A stretch of DNA of 64,000 bases from Flavobacterium sp. UBA7680. GTDB taxonomy: Bacteria > Bacteroidota > Bacteroidia > Flavobacteriales > Flavobacteriaceae. The translations under genes were made by a program, and so were the position numbers. The stretch is from assembly GCF_002482975.1 (NCBI RefSeq), contig NZ_DLHA01000054.1, positions 62,001 to 126,000 of the forward strand, in the 5' to 3' direction. The notes beneath the pieces are model-generated. The model saw only the letters and a list, made by a program, of their open reading frames with translations. It made no database searches and was not told the origin of the DNA. This document shows, in pieces, positions 17,320 through 26,991 of this stretch; position 1 is the first letter of the stretch; each line of letters starts with the position of its first letter.

Positions 17320-18399
17320 ATGAAACTACCAAAACTATTACTTTTTTTACTGGCATTCAGCATTTTTTCGTGTGCCAAAAAAGAAGAAACTACCTCATTT
17401 AAATTTGCAGTCTGGACAACCGCAGATGCCAAAAAATCAGACGCAGATTATACCAAAGAATTCAAAAAATACAAAGACGGCGGAATCGACGAAGTATTAA
17501 TCAATACGACTACAGATCCGAAACTTTTAAAAAGATTAGTGCCTCTTGCCACAAAAGAAGGCCTAAAAGTTCACGCCTGGATTATGGCCATGAACAGACC
17601 AAATGATTCAGTTGCGTTACAACATCCTGAATGGTATCAGGTAAGTAAAGAAGGAAAATCTTGTTTTGATAATCGTCCGTATGTGGATTATTACCAATGG
17701 TTATGTCCAACCAGAAAACAATCAAGAGAACACGTTTTACATTTAGTTGAAGAATTAGCAAAAGTTGACGGAATTGAAAGTGTTCACTTAGATTATATTC
17801 GTTTTCCGGACATCTTTTTACCAATCAGCTTATTGCCAAAATACAACTTGGTTCAGGATGTAGAATTACCTCAATTTGACTTTTGTTATTGTGACGAATG
17901 TGTAAAAGCATTCGAAAAAATCCATCATAAAAATCCAAAAGAAAGCCACAACACTTCTATCGATATGGAGTGGAAAAACTTCCGTTTAAACGCGATAAAA
18001 GCCGTTGTTGATGATGCCTATAAAATTGCACACAAACACAACAAGCAATTAACGGCAGCCGTATTTCCTTATCCTGAAATGGCAGACCACATGGTACGTC
18101 AGCGTTGGGACAAATGGAATATCGACGAAGTATATCCAATGATTTACCATAGTTTTTACAATGAAGAAATTGACTGGGTTGGTTATGCCACAAAACAAGG
18201 TGTTGCCGATTTAGAAGATAAGAAAACGAAAATCAATACAGGAATTTATATTCCGGGATTGAAAAATGATAAAGAGCTAAAACAAGCTATTTTAGAAGCA
18301 AAAGAAAATGGAGCCGTAGGAGTTTCATTTTTTGACGGAAATGCATTGTCTGAAAGTAATTTAAAGACAATCAAAGAAACAAAAGCAAGTTTAAAGTAA
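17320..18399 (+). CDS. GHL10-type putative glycoside hydrolase, lipoprotein
   Basis: This is a 359-residue lipoprotein (MKLPKLLLFLLAFSIFSCAK). It has a TIM-barrel pattern typical of the PF02638/DUF187 group: DEVLINTTTD, LKVHAWIMAMNRPND, HPEWYQVSKEGKSCFDNR, GIESVHLDYIRFPD, TAAVFPYPEM and VYPMIYHSFYNEEIDW. The strands ending in Asp/Glu fit a retaining-type barrel, but the catalytic residues are not defined for this member. Related proteins elsewhere act on amino-sugar polymers, and its substrate is not evident. It is third in the GH130-CBM9 cluster. An Asn-linked or GlcNAc-containing substrate would fit the neighbourhood, but that is inference. Confidence 0.7.
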   Translation: MKLPKLLLFLLAFSIFSCAKKEETTSFKFAVWTTADAKKSDADYTKEFKKYKDGGIDEVLINTTTDPKLLKRLVPLATKEGLKVHAWIMAMNRPNDSVALQHPEWYQVSKEGKSCFDNRPYVDYYQWLCPTRKQSREHVLHLVEELAKVDGIESVHLDYIRFPDIFLPISLLPKYNLVQDVELPQFDFCYCDECVKAFEKIHHKNPKESHNTSIDMEWKNFRLNAIKAVVDDAYKIAHKHNKQLTAAVFPYPEMADHMVRQRWDKWNIDEVYPMIYHSFYNEEIDWVGYATKQGVADLEDKKTKINTGIYIPGLKNDKELKQAILEAKENGAVGVSFFDGNALSESNLKTIKETKASLK

Positions 18400-18404
18400 T
18401 ATTT

Positions 18405-18547
18405 TTAAACACATAGAAACATATATTGATAATTCAACTTTGTCAAAGTTTTAAACTTTGACAAAGTTCAGGCGATAAAGCTATGTTCGTTGATGCAAGT
18501 GAAACGCCTTTTATTCGGTTCTAAAAGCTATGTTCCTATGTGTTTAA
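18405..18547. repeat. R5 inverted repeat copy 2 with R4 palindrome inside
   Basis: The R5 arms are TTAAACACATAGAAACATA and CTATGTTCCTATGTGTTTAA. Between them is the R4 palindrome at 18436-18468 (AACTTTGTCAAAG, four-base centre, CTTTGACAAAGTT) and the block GCAAGTGAAACGCCTTT shared with copy 1. It fills the gap before the glycosylasparaginase gene. Confidence 0.85.
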
Positions 18548-18569
18548 ATAAAACTAAAAGTAAAAAAGC

Positions 18570-19595
18570 ATGTCAAATAGAAGAGACTTTATCAAAAAAG
18601 CAGCTTTAGGCGCAGCAGCCGTAAGTTCTGTAGGCTTTAGCGGATTTGCAAAAGAGAAAGAAAATGAAAAAGAAGGCGCATTAGAATTTCCTTCAAAAAA
18701 AGTAAAAAAGCCAGTTGTTATTTCAACCTGGAATCACGGTTTACCTGCTAATAAAGAAACCTGGGAACAATTAAAAGCCGGAAAACCAGCTCTGGATGCC
18801 ATTGAAGCCGGAATGAAAATTCCAGAAGCAGATCCAAATGTGCGAAGTGTAGGTTACGGCGGATATCCGGATCGCGAAGGAAAAGTAACCCTTGATGCCT
18901 GTATTATGGATCACAACAGCAATTGCGGTTCAGTTTGTTTTTTACAGGGAATTATGCACCCAATTTCTGTAGCAAAAAGAGTATTGCAAAATACACCACA
19001 CGTAATGCTTGCCGGACAAGGTGCATTGCAATTTGCATTATCAGAAGGATTTAAAGAAGAAAATTTACTAACTCCGGAATCTGAAAAAGACTGGAAAAAA
19101 TGGCTGGAAGATTCAAAATACAAACCAGTTATTAATATAGAAAATCACGATACTATAAGCATGCTAATGTTAGACCAGGATGGAAACCTTTCTGGTGGCT
19201 GTACTACTAGTGGTGCGGCCTGGAAAATGCACGGACGCGTCGGTGACTCCCCAATAATCGGCGCGGGTCTTTTTCTGGATAACGAAGTTGGCGCTGCAGC
19301 GGCAACAGGTTTGGGCGAAGCTGTAATTAGAACCGCAGGAAGTGCGATGGTTGTTGAATTAATGCGTCAGGGGAAATCTCCTTATGATGCGTGTAAAGAA
19401 ATTACAGAGCGTATTTACAACAAACACAAAAACCACAAAGACATGGAATATCTGCAGGTTGGTTTTATTGCTTTAAATAAAAACGGAGAACATGCAGGTT
19501 ACAGCCTTAGATCTGGATTTAATTATGCCGTTTCTGATGATGAAAAAGGACACAGAATGGAAGATGCGAAATTTAAAATGTCGTGGGATAAATAA
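18570..19595 (+). CDS. N4-(beta-N-acetylglucosaminyl)-L-asparaginase (glycosylasparaginase)
   Basis: This is a 341-residue N-terminal-nucleophile hydrolase with a twin-arginine signal (SNRRDFIKKAALGAAAVSS), so it is exported folded. The autocleavage site is His193-Asp194-Thr195 (NHDTISML); Thr195 becomes the free catalytic N-terminus of the beta chain. Downstream, CTTSGAAWKMHGRVGDSPII and ATGLGEAVIRTAGS are the substrate-binding elements of this family. It cleaves the GlcNAc-Asn bond that anchors N-glycans, leaving aspartate and glucosaminyl amine. The family usually has Gly after HDTI; here it is Ser. Its presence is the strongest single sign that the locus targets Asn-linked glycans. Confidence 0.93.
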   Translation: MSNRRDFIKKAALGAAAVSSVGFSGFAKEKENEKEGALEFPSKKVKKPVVISTWNHGLPANKETWEQLKAGKPALDAIEAGMKIPEADPNVRSVGYGGYPDREGKVTLDACIMDHNSNCGSVCFLQGIMHPISVAKRVLQNTPHVMLAGQGALQFALSEGFKEENLLTPESEKDWKKWLEDSKYKPVINIENHDTISMLMLDQDGNLSGGCTTSGAAWKMHGRVGDSPIIGAGLFLDNEVGAAAATGLGEAVIRTAGSAMVVELMRQGKSPYDACKEITERIYNKHKNHKDMEYLQVGFIALNKNGEHAGYSLRSGFNYAVSDDEKGHRMEDAKFKMSWDK

Positions 19596-19609
19596 AAATA
19601 CTATGCGGG

Positions 19610-19729
19610 AACTTTGTCAAAGTTTTAAACTTTGACAAAGTTGAATCGCGAATAAATTTTAAACACATAGATACATAGATTCTTCTCTCACAATCTATCC
19701 CGATACTAATCGGGGCTATGTGTTCAAAC
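19610..19729. repeat. R4 palindrome followed by R5 copy 3
   Basis: R4 lies at 19610-19642. R5 lies at 19657-19729, with arms AAACACATAGATACATAG and CTATGTGTTCAAAC and an inner hairpin CCCGATACTAATCGGG. The right arm ends 12 bp before the GH2 start codon. Confidence 0.85.
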
Positions 19730-19740
19730 AACAACAAAGA

Positions 19741-22700
19741 ATGAAAACAACAATATCCATATTAACCTTATTACTTTCAGTATTATCTGTTAACGCTCAG
19801 GAAAAAGTTCCGTTTTGGCAGAATGAAAAAATCAATGAAGATAATAGAGAGCCCATGCACGCCGCCTATTATGTTTTTGAAAATGAAGCATTAGCTGCTA
19901 AAAACGAATGGAGACAATCTAAAAATTACTTAGATATTAACGGAGCCTGGAAATTTAAATATGTGGATAATCCGGCAGCACTTCCAAAAGATTTTGAGAA
20001 AACTAATTTTAACGATAATGCCTGGGATAATTTTAAAATTCCGGCAAGCTGGGATGTAAACGGTTATGGATATCCGGTTTACGTAAATACAACTTACGAT
20101 TTTGATTATTTAATGGCGCCGAATCCGCCTTTTGTGCCAACAAAATATAACCCGACAGGAGTTTACAGAAGAGAAATTACAATCGATAAATCTTGGGAAG
20201 GAAAAGATATTTTTCTGCATATCGGAACAGCAAAATCAAATTTAACCGTTTGGGTAAATGGTGTTTATGTAGGTTATGGTGAAGACGGAAAATTACCATC
20301 TGAATTCAAATTAAATAAATATGTAAAAACTGGAAAAAACACCATCGTTTTACAAGTGATGAAATGGAATGACGGTTCGTATTTAGAATGTCAGGACATG
20401 TGGAGAATGAGCGGAATTACGCGTGATTCTTATTTAGTTGCGAGAAATAAAGCCCATTTAAATGACTTCGAAATTATTCCTGATTTAGATGCTAATTACA
20501 TAAACGGAAGTTTAAAAATCACAACTCAATTCTCTGATTTAGATAAAAAAGACACCTATACTTTAGACGTTCAGTTAAAAGATGGTGACAAGATTATAAC
20601 CTCAAAAGTTATTTCCGCTTTAAGCGAAAAACAAACATTTGATTTCGCCGTAGAAAATCCGAAGAAATGGAGCGCAGAAATTCCGAATTTATATCAGGTA
20701 CGTTTTATTTTAAAAGATAAGAAAGGAACTGTAATTGAAGTTATCAATCAAAATGTTGGTTTTAGAAAAGTAGAAATTAAAGGCGGACAGCTTTTAGTAA
20801 ATGGAAAAGCGATTTACATAAAAGGTGTAAACCGTCATGAAGTTGACCCAATTACAGGACAAACCATTTCAAGAGAAAGAATGGAGCAGGATATTAAATT
20901 GATGAAAGAATTTAATATCAATGCGGTGAGAATGTCGCATTATCCAAACGATGAATATTTCTACGAATTATGCGATAAATACGGAATTTATGTGGTCGAT
21001 GAAGCTAACATAGAATCACACGGAATGGGTTATGATATTACCAAAACTTTAGGTAATAAACCAGACTGGGAATTAGCACACATTCAGCGTATGCAGCGAA
21101 TGATCGAAAGAGATAAAAATCATACTTCAATCATTATCTGGAGTATGGGGAACGAAGCCGGAAACGGTTACAACTTTTACAGAGGATATTTGTGGATTAA
21201 AAACCGTGATAAATCAAGACCAATTCAATACGAAAGAGCAACTGCGGGAGCGTGGGACGGAAAAGATTTAAAATTCGAATGGGATTCTGATATTATCGAT
21301 CCAATGTACAGTTCTCCAAACAAAATGGAAGAATATATTTTGGCAAACCCAAATCCGTCAAGACCTTATATTCAGTGCGAATATGCACACGCAATGGGGA
21401 ATTCGATGGGGAATTTTAAAGATTATTGGGATGTCATTCGTAAATATCCAAACTTTCAGGGCGGTTTCATTTGGGATATGATCGATCAATCGGTTTATAA
21501 AAAACTGGATAACGGAACTACGATTTTAGCTTACGGAGGAGATTTTGGCCCAAAAGATGTAAAAAGCGATAACAACTTTGTGAACAACGGTGTATTTACT
21601 GTAGACAGAAAACCAAATCCGCATGCTCTTGAAGTGCGAAATGTGTATCAAAATATCCTGACTTCCTGGGAAAATCAGGAAACGGCTACAATAAAAGTTT
21701 ACAATGAATTTACGTTTAAAGATTTAAGCAACGTAACTTTGCATTGGACCTTAATTTTAGACGGAGTGAAAGAAACGACAGGCGTTATCGATTATTTAGC
21801 AATCGATCCAACACAATCAAAAACCTATACATTGCCTATTAAATTAGGCGATAAAAAATTTCAGGAAGCTTTTATAAACATAAGCTATCAGTTAAAACAA
21901 GAAGAACCATTTTTACCAAAAGGTTTCGAAATTGCGACAGAACAACTGGCATATAAAGGAACTTGGAAAAATGATATTAAAATCGAAAGCGCTTCAAAAA
22001 TTACGGTGGAGAAAAAAGCTAATGCAACGGTTTTCAAAAGTGATAAAGCAGAGATTTCTTTCGACAAAAAAACAGGATTTATCAGCGGTTATTCCTTCAA
22101 TAATCAGCCTATTATAAAAGATGGATATCAATTGCGCCCAAATCTTTGGAGAGCACCAAACGATAATGATTTTGGCGCTAATTTTCAGATAAACTTAAAA
22201 GCTTGGAAAGAGGCAACAGAAAATCCAACTTTGGTAAACTGGACATTTACTCCAGCAAAAGACAATAAAATTCTGGTAAAAGCAACGTATAGTTTGCCGC
22301 AGGTTTCTTCGACTTTAGAATTGAATTATGAATTAAACGGAAACGGAGAATTAGTCGTAAAAGAAGTTTTAAATATTGATAAAAATAAAGAACAGCCTAT
22401 TTTACCAAGATTTGGAATGGAAGTAATTGTTCCGAGAGATTTTAGCAATATGACCTATTACGGAAGAGGTCCGCACGAAAATTATATCGACAGAAATTAT
22501 AGTTCAAAAGTGGGATTGTATACACAAACCGTTTCAGAACAATATTATCCATACATCCGCCCGCAGGAAACAGGAAATAAAACAGATGTACGTTTCTTAG
22601 AATTATCGGGAGATAAATTGAAATTAACCGTAACATCTGACGAATTATTGGCCGTAACCGCTTTACATTTTTTAAATGAAGATTTAGACGACGGATTGCA

Positions 22701-22878
22701 AAAAGACCAAAGACACGCTGCCGAATTGAAAGAAAGAGATTTAACGAGTTTAAAAATCGATTCTAAACAAATGGGAGTTGGCGGAATCGACAGTTGGCAG
22801 GCTTGGCCTATGGAAAAATATCTTTTGAGAGGAAAAAATTATCAATATCAATTTAAAATAACACCATCTTTAAAATAA
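19741..22878 (+). CDS. GH2 beta-galactosidase, LacZ-type
   Basis: This is a 1045-residue secreted protein. ATG 19741 gives the signal peptide MKTTISILTLLLSVLSVNAQ; the earlier GTG at 19720 lies in the R5 repeat. The domain order is jelly-roll (GVYRREITIDKSWEGKDIFL), Ig-like, TIM barrel (KGVNRHEVDPITGQTISRER), Ig-like and a C-terminal LacZ domain 5 (NLWRAPNDNDFGA, YYGRGPHENYIDR). The acid/base is Glu472 (WSMGNEAGNG) and the nucleophile Glu547 (IQCEYAHAMGN). It probably removes terminal beta-galactose from complex N-glycan antennae. It is 5 bp from the GH20 gene, so the two are co-transcribed. Confidence 0.93.
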   Translation: MKTTISILTLLLSVLSVNAQEKVPFWQNEKINEDNREPMHAAYYVFENEALAAKNEWRQSKNYLDINGAWKFKYVDNPAALPKDFEKTNFNDNAWDNFKIPASWDVNGYGYPVYVNTTYDFDYLMAPNPPFVPTKYNPTGVYRREITIDKSWEGKDIFLHIGTAKSNLTVWVNGVYVGYGEDGKLPSEFKLNKYVKTGKNTIVLQVMKWNDGSYLECQDMWRMSGITRDSYLVARNKAHLNDFEIIPDLDANYINGSLKITTQFSDLDKKDTYTLDVQLKDGDKIITSKVISALSEKQTFDFAVENPKKWSAEIPNLYQVRFILKDKKGTVIEVINQNVGFRKVEIKGGQLLVNGKAIYIKGVNRHEVDPITGQTISRERMEQDIKLMKEFNINAVRMSHYPNDEYFYELCDKYGIYVVDEANIESHGMGYDITKTLGNKPDWELAHIQRMQRMIERDKNHTSIIIWSMGNEAGNGYNFYRGYLWIKNRDKSRPIQYERATAGAWDGKDLKFEWDSDIIDPMYSSPNKMEEYILANPNPSRPYIQCEYAHAMGNSMGNFKDYWDVIRKYPNFQGGFIWDMIDQSVYKKLDNGTTILAYGGDFGPKDVKSDNNFVNNGVFTVDRKPNPHALEVRNVYQNILTSWENQETATIKVYNEFTFKDLSNVTLHWTLILDGVKETTGVIDYLAIDPTQSKTYTLPIKLGDKKFQEAFINISYQLKQEEPFLPKGFEIATEQLAYKGTWKNDIKIESASKITVEKKANATVFKSDKAEISFDKKTGFISGYSFNNQPIIKDGYQLRPNLWRAPNDNDFGANFQINLKAWKEATENPTLVNWTFTPAKDNKILVKATYSLPQVSSTLELNYELNGNGELVVKEVLNIDKNKEQPILPRFGMEVIVPRDFSNMTYYGRGPHENYIDRNYSSKVGLYTQTVSEQYYPYIRPQETGNKTDVRFLELSGDKLKLTVTSDELLAVTALHFLNEDLDDGLQKDQRHAAELKERDLTSLKIDSKQMGVGGIDSWQAWPMEKYLLRGKNYQYQFKITPSLK

Positions 22879-22883
22879 TAATT

Positions 22884-25205
22884 ATGAGATCATTAAAACC
22901 CTTATTCGTCTTAATCTTCTTAACTGTTTTAAGTTTGGGTTACAGTCAGAAAAAAGTTTTTACTGCAAAAGACATTCAAATTATTCCGAAACCAAATCAA
23001 GTTTTGATTCAATCTGGAAGTTTTGAGTTTTCTAAAAATACCGTTTTTGTTGCCAATACTGATTTTCAAAAAGATATTTCAAACGCTTTAATCAACAAAT
23101 TTGAAACTGCAGCAGGCTGGCGACCAATTTTGGGCGTAAAAGCACCGCAAAACAATTTTGTTCAGTTTAAAACAGATCCAAATCTGCATAAAGAAGCTTA
23201 TAAAGTTGAGGTAAACAATAATATAATCACAATTACTGCTAAAGGAAATGCCGGTTTTATCTACGGATTAGAAACGATTAGACAATTACTTCCTACGGCT
23301 ATTGAAAGCACTTATGCAATTTCATCTGCAAAATGGCAGATTCCGAATGTTGTGATTACAGACGAACCGCGTTTTCAATGGAGAGGTTTAATGCTGGATT
23401 TATCGCGTCATTTCTTCGATAAAAATTATATTCTGGCAACCATCGATCGTTTGGCAATGCACAAAATGAACGTTTTGCATTTGCATTTAGTAGACGATCA
23501 GGGATGGAGAATTGAAATTAAGAAATATCCTAAACTTACAGAAGTTGGAGCATGGAGAGTGAATCAGGAAAATGTTGCATGGAATGCCAGATTAGCTACA
23601 AATCCTGATGAAAAAGGAACTTACGGAGGATTTTTTACACAAGAAGAATTAAAAGAAATCGTAAAATATGCAGCTTCTAAAAACATCGAGGTAATTCCTG
23701 AAATCGAAATGCCGGCACACGTAAGTTCTGCCATTGCAGCTTATCCGGAATTGGCTTGTTTTGATCAGCGTATCGGCGTTCCGTCTGGCGGAGTTTGGCC
23801 TATTACAGATATTTATTGCGCAGGAAAAGAATCTACATTTGAATTTTTACAGAATGTATTAGACGAAGTAATGACGATTTTTCCATCAAAATACATTCAT
23901 ATTGGAGGCGACGAAGCGACAAAAACCAATTGGGATAAATGTCCAAACTGCCAAAAAAGAATGAAAGATTTAGGGTTGAAAAATTCAACGGAACTGCAAA
24001 GTTATTTTGTAAAACGTATTGAAAAATACATCAATTCTAAAGGTAAAAAAGTTATAGGCTGGGATGAAATTGTAGAAGGCGGTTTAGCTCCAGAAGCAAC
24101 TGTAATGAGCTGGAGAGGAACAAAAGGCGGTATTGAAGCGGCAGATCAAGGTCACGATGTAATTATGACTCCGGAATCTCCTTGTTATTTTAATTTTTAT
24201 CAAGGCCCTCAAAATGAAGAACCATTGGCTTTTGATGCTTATAATCCTTTAAATAAAGTATACGAATTTGAGCCGATTGTGCCTACAATGTCACCTGCAG
24301 AAGCAAATCATGTTTTGGGCGGACAGGCTAATTTATGGGCAGAATATCTTTCGGGACCAAAGGATTCTGAATATATGATTTTTCCAAGACTGGCGGCTAT
24401 GGCTGAGGTTTTATGGAGTTCAAAAGAAAGCCGAAACTGGATTGATTTTACAACCAGACTGAAACCGATGTTAAATCGTTACGATTATTTGGGAATCAAT
24501 TATGCAAAAAGTGCTTATTTGGTAACTTCTTCTTCAACAGCAAATTTGGCTAATAAACAAGTGAGTGTGTCTTTGCAAAATGAATTCCCAAATCCGGATA
24601 TTCGATATGTTTTAGGCGATGGAAATATTGATCATCATGCTTCAAAATATATGATTCCGCTTGATTTTAAGCAAACAACAATCTTAAAAGCTTCGCTGTT
24701 TCAGGACGATAAACCAATAGGTAAAGTATTTACTGATACGATTATTTTCCATAAAGCTTTTGCACAAAAAGTAAAATATTTAACGCCTTATAATGATAAT
24801 TATAAAGGTGATGCTAATACAATGGTCAACACAATTCGAGGAAGCAAAAACTTTCACGACGGACAATGGCAGGCGTGGCTTGTTAATGATATGGAATTGG
24901 TAATCGATTTTGAAAAACAGGAAAGCGTTGAGCAGGTAATCGTAGGAGCTTTAGAAAGTCAGGGAGCCGGAGTTAATTTTCCTGTAAAAGTGAAAGTTTT
25001 GGTTTCTAATGATGGAATCAAATACCAGGAAGTTGGTAAAGTATCACGTCCGTATGCTCCAAATGTGACTTCGGAATTGAAGGATTTCAAAATCAATTTT
25101 GGAAAAGTTAATACACGATTTGTAAAAGTAATCGCTTATAACCTTAAGAAAAGCCCGAAAGGGGAAAGTTCTTGGTTGTTTGTGGATGAGATTTTAGTGA
25201 ATTAA
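22884..25205 (+). CDS. GH20 beta-N-acetylhexosaminidase
   Basis: This is a 773-residue protein with a signal peptide (MRSLKPLFVLIFLTVLSLGYSQ). A GH20b-type N-terminal domain (about 30-160) is followed by the catalytic barrel: FQWRGLMLDLSRHF, LHLHLVDDQGWRIEIK, and the substrate-assisted catalytic pair Asp343-Glu344 in HIGGDEATKTNW. The C-terminus (about 560-773) contains a chitobiase-like segment and a discoidin-like domain (NFHDGQWQAWLVNDMEL) that may bind glycans. It cleaves terminal beta-GlcNAc/GalNAc, here presumably the GlcNAc exposed after GH2. It follows GH2 by 5 bp. Confidence 0.94.
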   Translation: MRSLKPLFVLIFLTVLSLGYSQKKVFTAKDIQIIPKPNQVLIQSGSFEFSKNTVFVANTDFQKDISNALINKFETAAGWRPILGVKAPQNNFVQFKTDPNLHKEAYKVEVNNNIITITAKGNAGFIYGLETIRQLLPTAIESTYAISSAKWQIPNVVITDEPRFQWRGLMLDLSRHFFDKNYILATIDRLAMHKMNVLHLHLVDDQGWRIEIKKYPKLTEVGAWRVNQENVAWNARLATNPDEKGTYGGFFTQEELKEIVKYAASKNIEVIPEIEMPAHVSSAIAAYPELACFDQRIGVPSGGVWPITDIYCAGKESTFEFLQNVLDEVMTIFPSKYIHIGGDEATKTNWDKCPNCQKRMKDLGLKNSTELQSYFVKRIEKYINSKGKKVIGWDEIVEGGLAPEATVMSWRGTKGGIEAADQGHDVIMTPESPCYFNFYQGPQNEEPLAFDAYNPLNKVYEFEPIVPTMSPAEANHVLGGQANLWAEYLSGPKDSEYMIFPRLAAMAEVLWSSKESRNWIDFTTRLKPMLNRYDYLGINYAKSAYLVTSSSTANLANKQVSVSLQNEFPNPDIRYVLGDGNIDHHASKYMIPLDFKQTTILKASLFQDDKPIGKVFTDTIIFHKAFAQKVKYLTPYNDNYKGDANTMVNTIRGSKNFHDGQWQAWLVNDMELVIDFEKQESVEQVIVGALESQGAGVNFPVKVKVLVSNDGIKYQEVGKVSRPYAPNVTSELKDFKINFGKVNTRFVKVIAYNLKKSPKGESSWLFVDEILVN

Positions 25206-25221
25206 AACTTAGCACGTTTCG

Positions 25222-25410
25222 AACTTTGTCAAAGTTTTAAACTTTGACAAAGTTCAGGTTAAGTCTGTCATTCCGAGGAACGAGGAATCGCACTAGTTTA
25301 TCGACAAAGATTGTCGATTTGCTTTGAGGAATTCCTAGTGCGATTTCTCCTTTCGTCGAAATGACAAAAAATACGCATAAGCTTTGTCAAAGTTTAAAAC
25401 TTTGACAAAG
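25222..25410. repeat. Repeat cluster R4 - R1 - R4
   Basis: An R4 palindrome (25222-25254), a whole R1 element (25266-25366, left arm TTCCGAGGAACGAGGAATCG, right arm with the CTCCTTTCGTCG variant) and a second R4 (25382-25410) lie in tandem. They fill most of the 297-bp gap between GH20 and GH29. The remaining 90 bp before the start at 25503 is AT-rich and probably contains a promoter, but no clear TAnnTTTG box was found. Confidence 0.88.
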
Positions 25411-25502
25411 TTGTGAAGCAAGGACACTTTGTCGCAATATCTTAAATGTGATTTATACAATTAAACAAAGAACAAAAACAAAAAACTATAAATAGAATAA
25501 AG

Positions 25503-26987
25503 ATGAAAAGAGGAATATTCATAATCGCGTTATTATTTTCCGTTCAAATGTTTTCGCAGGCCATTTATGAAGATGAGCGTTATGTACCGGAAACGGATCC
25601 GTTGGTGTTGAAAAATTTAGAAGCATGGCAAGGCAAAAAGTTTGGATTATTAATGCACTGGGGAACATACAGCCAATGGGGAATTGTAGAATCATGGTCA
25701 ATATGCCCTGAAGATTATGGATGGTGCGAACGTAAAAAAGGAAGCAATCCTGCCAATTATAATCAATATGTAAAAGATTATGAAGGTTTGAAAAAGACTT
25801 TCAACCCAACCAAATTTGATCCCACAAAATGGGCAAAAGCGGCAAAAGCAGCGGGAATGAAATACATGGTTTTTACCACCAAACACCATGATGGATTTAA
25901 TATGTACGATACTAAATATTCTGATTATAAAGTAACAGACAAAGATTGTCCTTTCAGCACAAATCCAAAAGCCGATGTTGTGAAAGAAGTTTTCAATGCT
26001 TTTAGAGCTGAGAATATTTCAACTGGCGCCTATTTCTCTAAACCAGACTGGCATAACGAAAATTACTGGGATCCATATTTTCCACCTTTCGACAGAAACG
26101 TAAATTACGATCCGTCGTTATATCCGGAAAAATGGCAGAAATATGTTGATTTCACGCACAACCAAATTTTAGAAATCCTTACCAATTACGGTAAAGTAGA
26201 TATTTTATGGCTTGACGGAGGATGGGTTAGAAAAAGAGATCAGCAAAACTTAAAAGAAAACTACGACGAGAAATTTGCTGAAAACGAATCTAAAAATGGA
26301 TTCATCAAACACAGAGTTGTAGATCAGGATCCAAAAATGGACGAATTGGTAGTGAAAGCACGCCAAAAACAACCAGGATTAATTGTGGTTGACAGAGCGG
26401 TTCACGGAAAAAACCAAAATTATTTAACTCCAGAAGGTCGTGTTCCGGCAAAAACATTACCTTATCCTTGGGAATCTTGTATTACTTCTGGCGGCGGATG
26501 GTCGTATACTCCAGATGCAAAATACATGACGGGAAGACAAGGAATTCATATGTTGGTTGATATTGTTGCAAAAGGCGGAAATCTATTATTAAACGTTGCA
26601 CCAAGTCCGGAAGGAGAATGGCAGCAAGGTGCTTATGATTTGTTACAAGCTTACGCAGACTGGATGAAAGTAAACAGTGTTGCGATTTATGATACTAAAC
26701 CAATCGAGCCTTTTAAAGAAGATAATATCTGCTTTACACAAAATAAAGCCGGAAATGTATTTGCTTTTTATTTAGCAAAAGAGGGAGAAGATAAAATTCC
26801 TGCAAGCGTTACAGTGAAATCGATCAGCCCTAAAAAAGGAACAAAAATTACAATGTTAGGTTCTAAAACTTCTTTAAAATGGACAAAAGAAGGAAATGGA
26901 TTTAAAGTTGTAATTCCGGAAAGCCTTAGAAATAATTTACCTGCAAAAGAAGCATGGACTTTAAAAATAGAAGCTATTAACAGATAA
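25503..26987 (+). CDS. GH29 alpha-L-fucosidase (subfamily A-like)
   Basis: This is a 494-residue protein with a signal peptide (MKRGIFIIALLFSVQMFSQ). The catalytic barrel shows KFGLLMHWGTYSQWGIVESW, TTKHHDGFNMYDTKYSDY and the nucleophile Asp238 in DILWLDGGWVRK, followed by the GGNLLLNVAPSPEGEWQ segment and a C-terminal beta domain. It lacks the extra binding modules of the fucosidase at 4122. The motif pattern is nearer the broad-specificity GH29-A enzymes, so the two fucosidases probably take different linkages (core versus antenna). It starts a three-gene unit with GH92 (4-bp gap) and GH3 (12-bp gap). Confidence 0.92.
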   Translation: MKRGIFIIALLFSVQMFSQAIYEDERYVPETDPLVLKNLEAWQGKKFGLLMHWGTYSQWGIVESWSICPEDYGWCERKKGSNPANYNQYVKDYEGLKKTFNPTKFDPTKWAKAAKAAGMKYMVFTTKHHDGFNMYDTKYSDYKVTDKDCPFSTNPKADVVKEVFNAFRAENISTGAYFSKPDWHNENYWDPYFPPFDRNVNYDPSLYPEKWQKYVDFTHNQILEILTNYGKVDILWLDGGWVRKRDQQNLKENYDEKFAENESKNGFIKHRVVDQDPKMDELVVKARQKQPGLIVVDRAVHGKNQNYLTPEGRVPAKTLPYPWESCITSGGGWSYTPDAKYMTGRQGIHMLVDIVAKGGNLLLNVAPSPEGEWQQGAYDLLQAYADWMKVNSVAIYDTKPIEPFKEDNICFTQNKAGNVFAFYLAKEGEDKIPASVTVKSISPKKGTKITMLGSKTSLKWTKEGNGFKVVIPESLRNNLPAKEAWTLKIEAINR

Positions 26988-26991
26988 GAAT

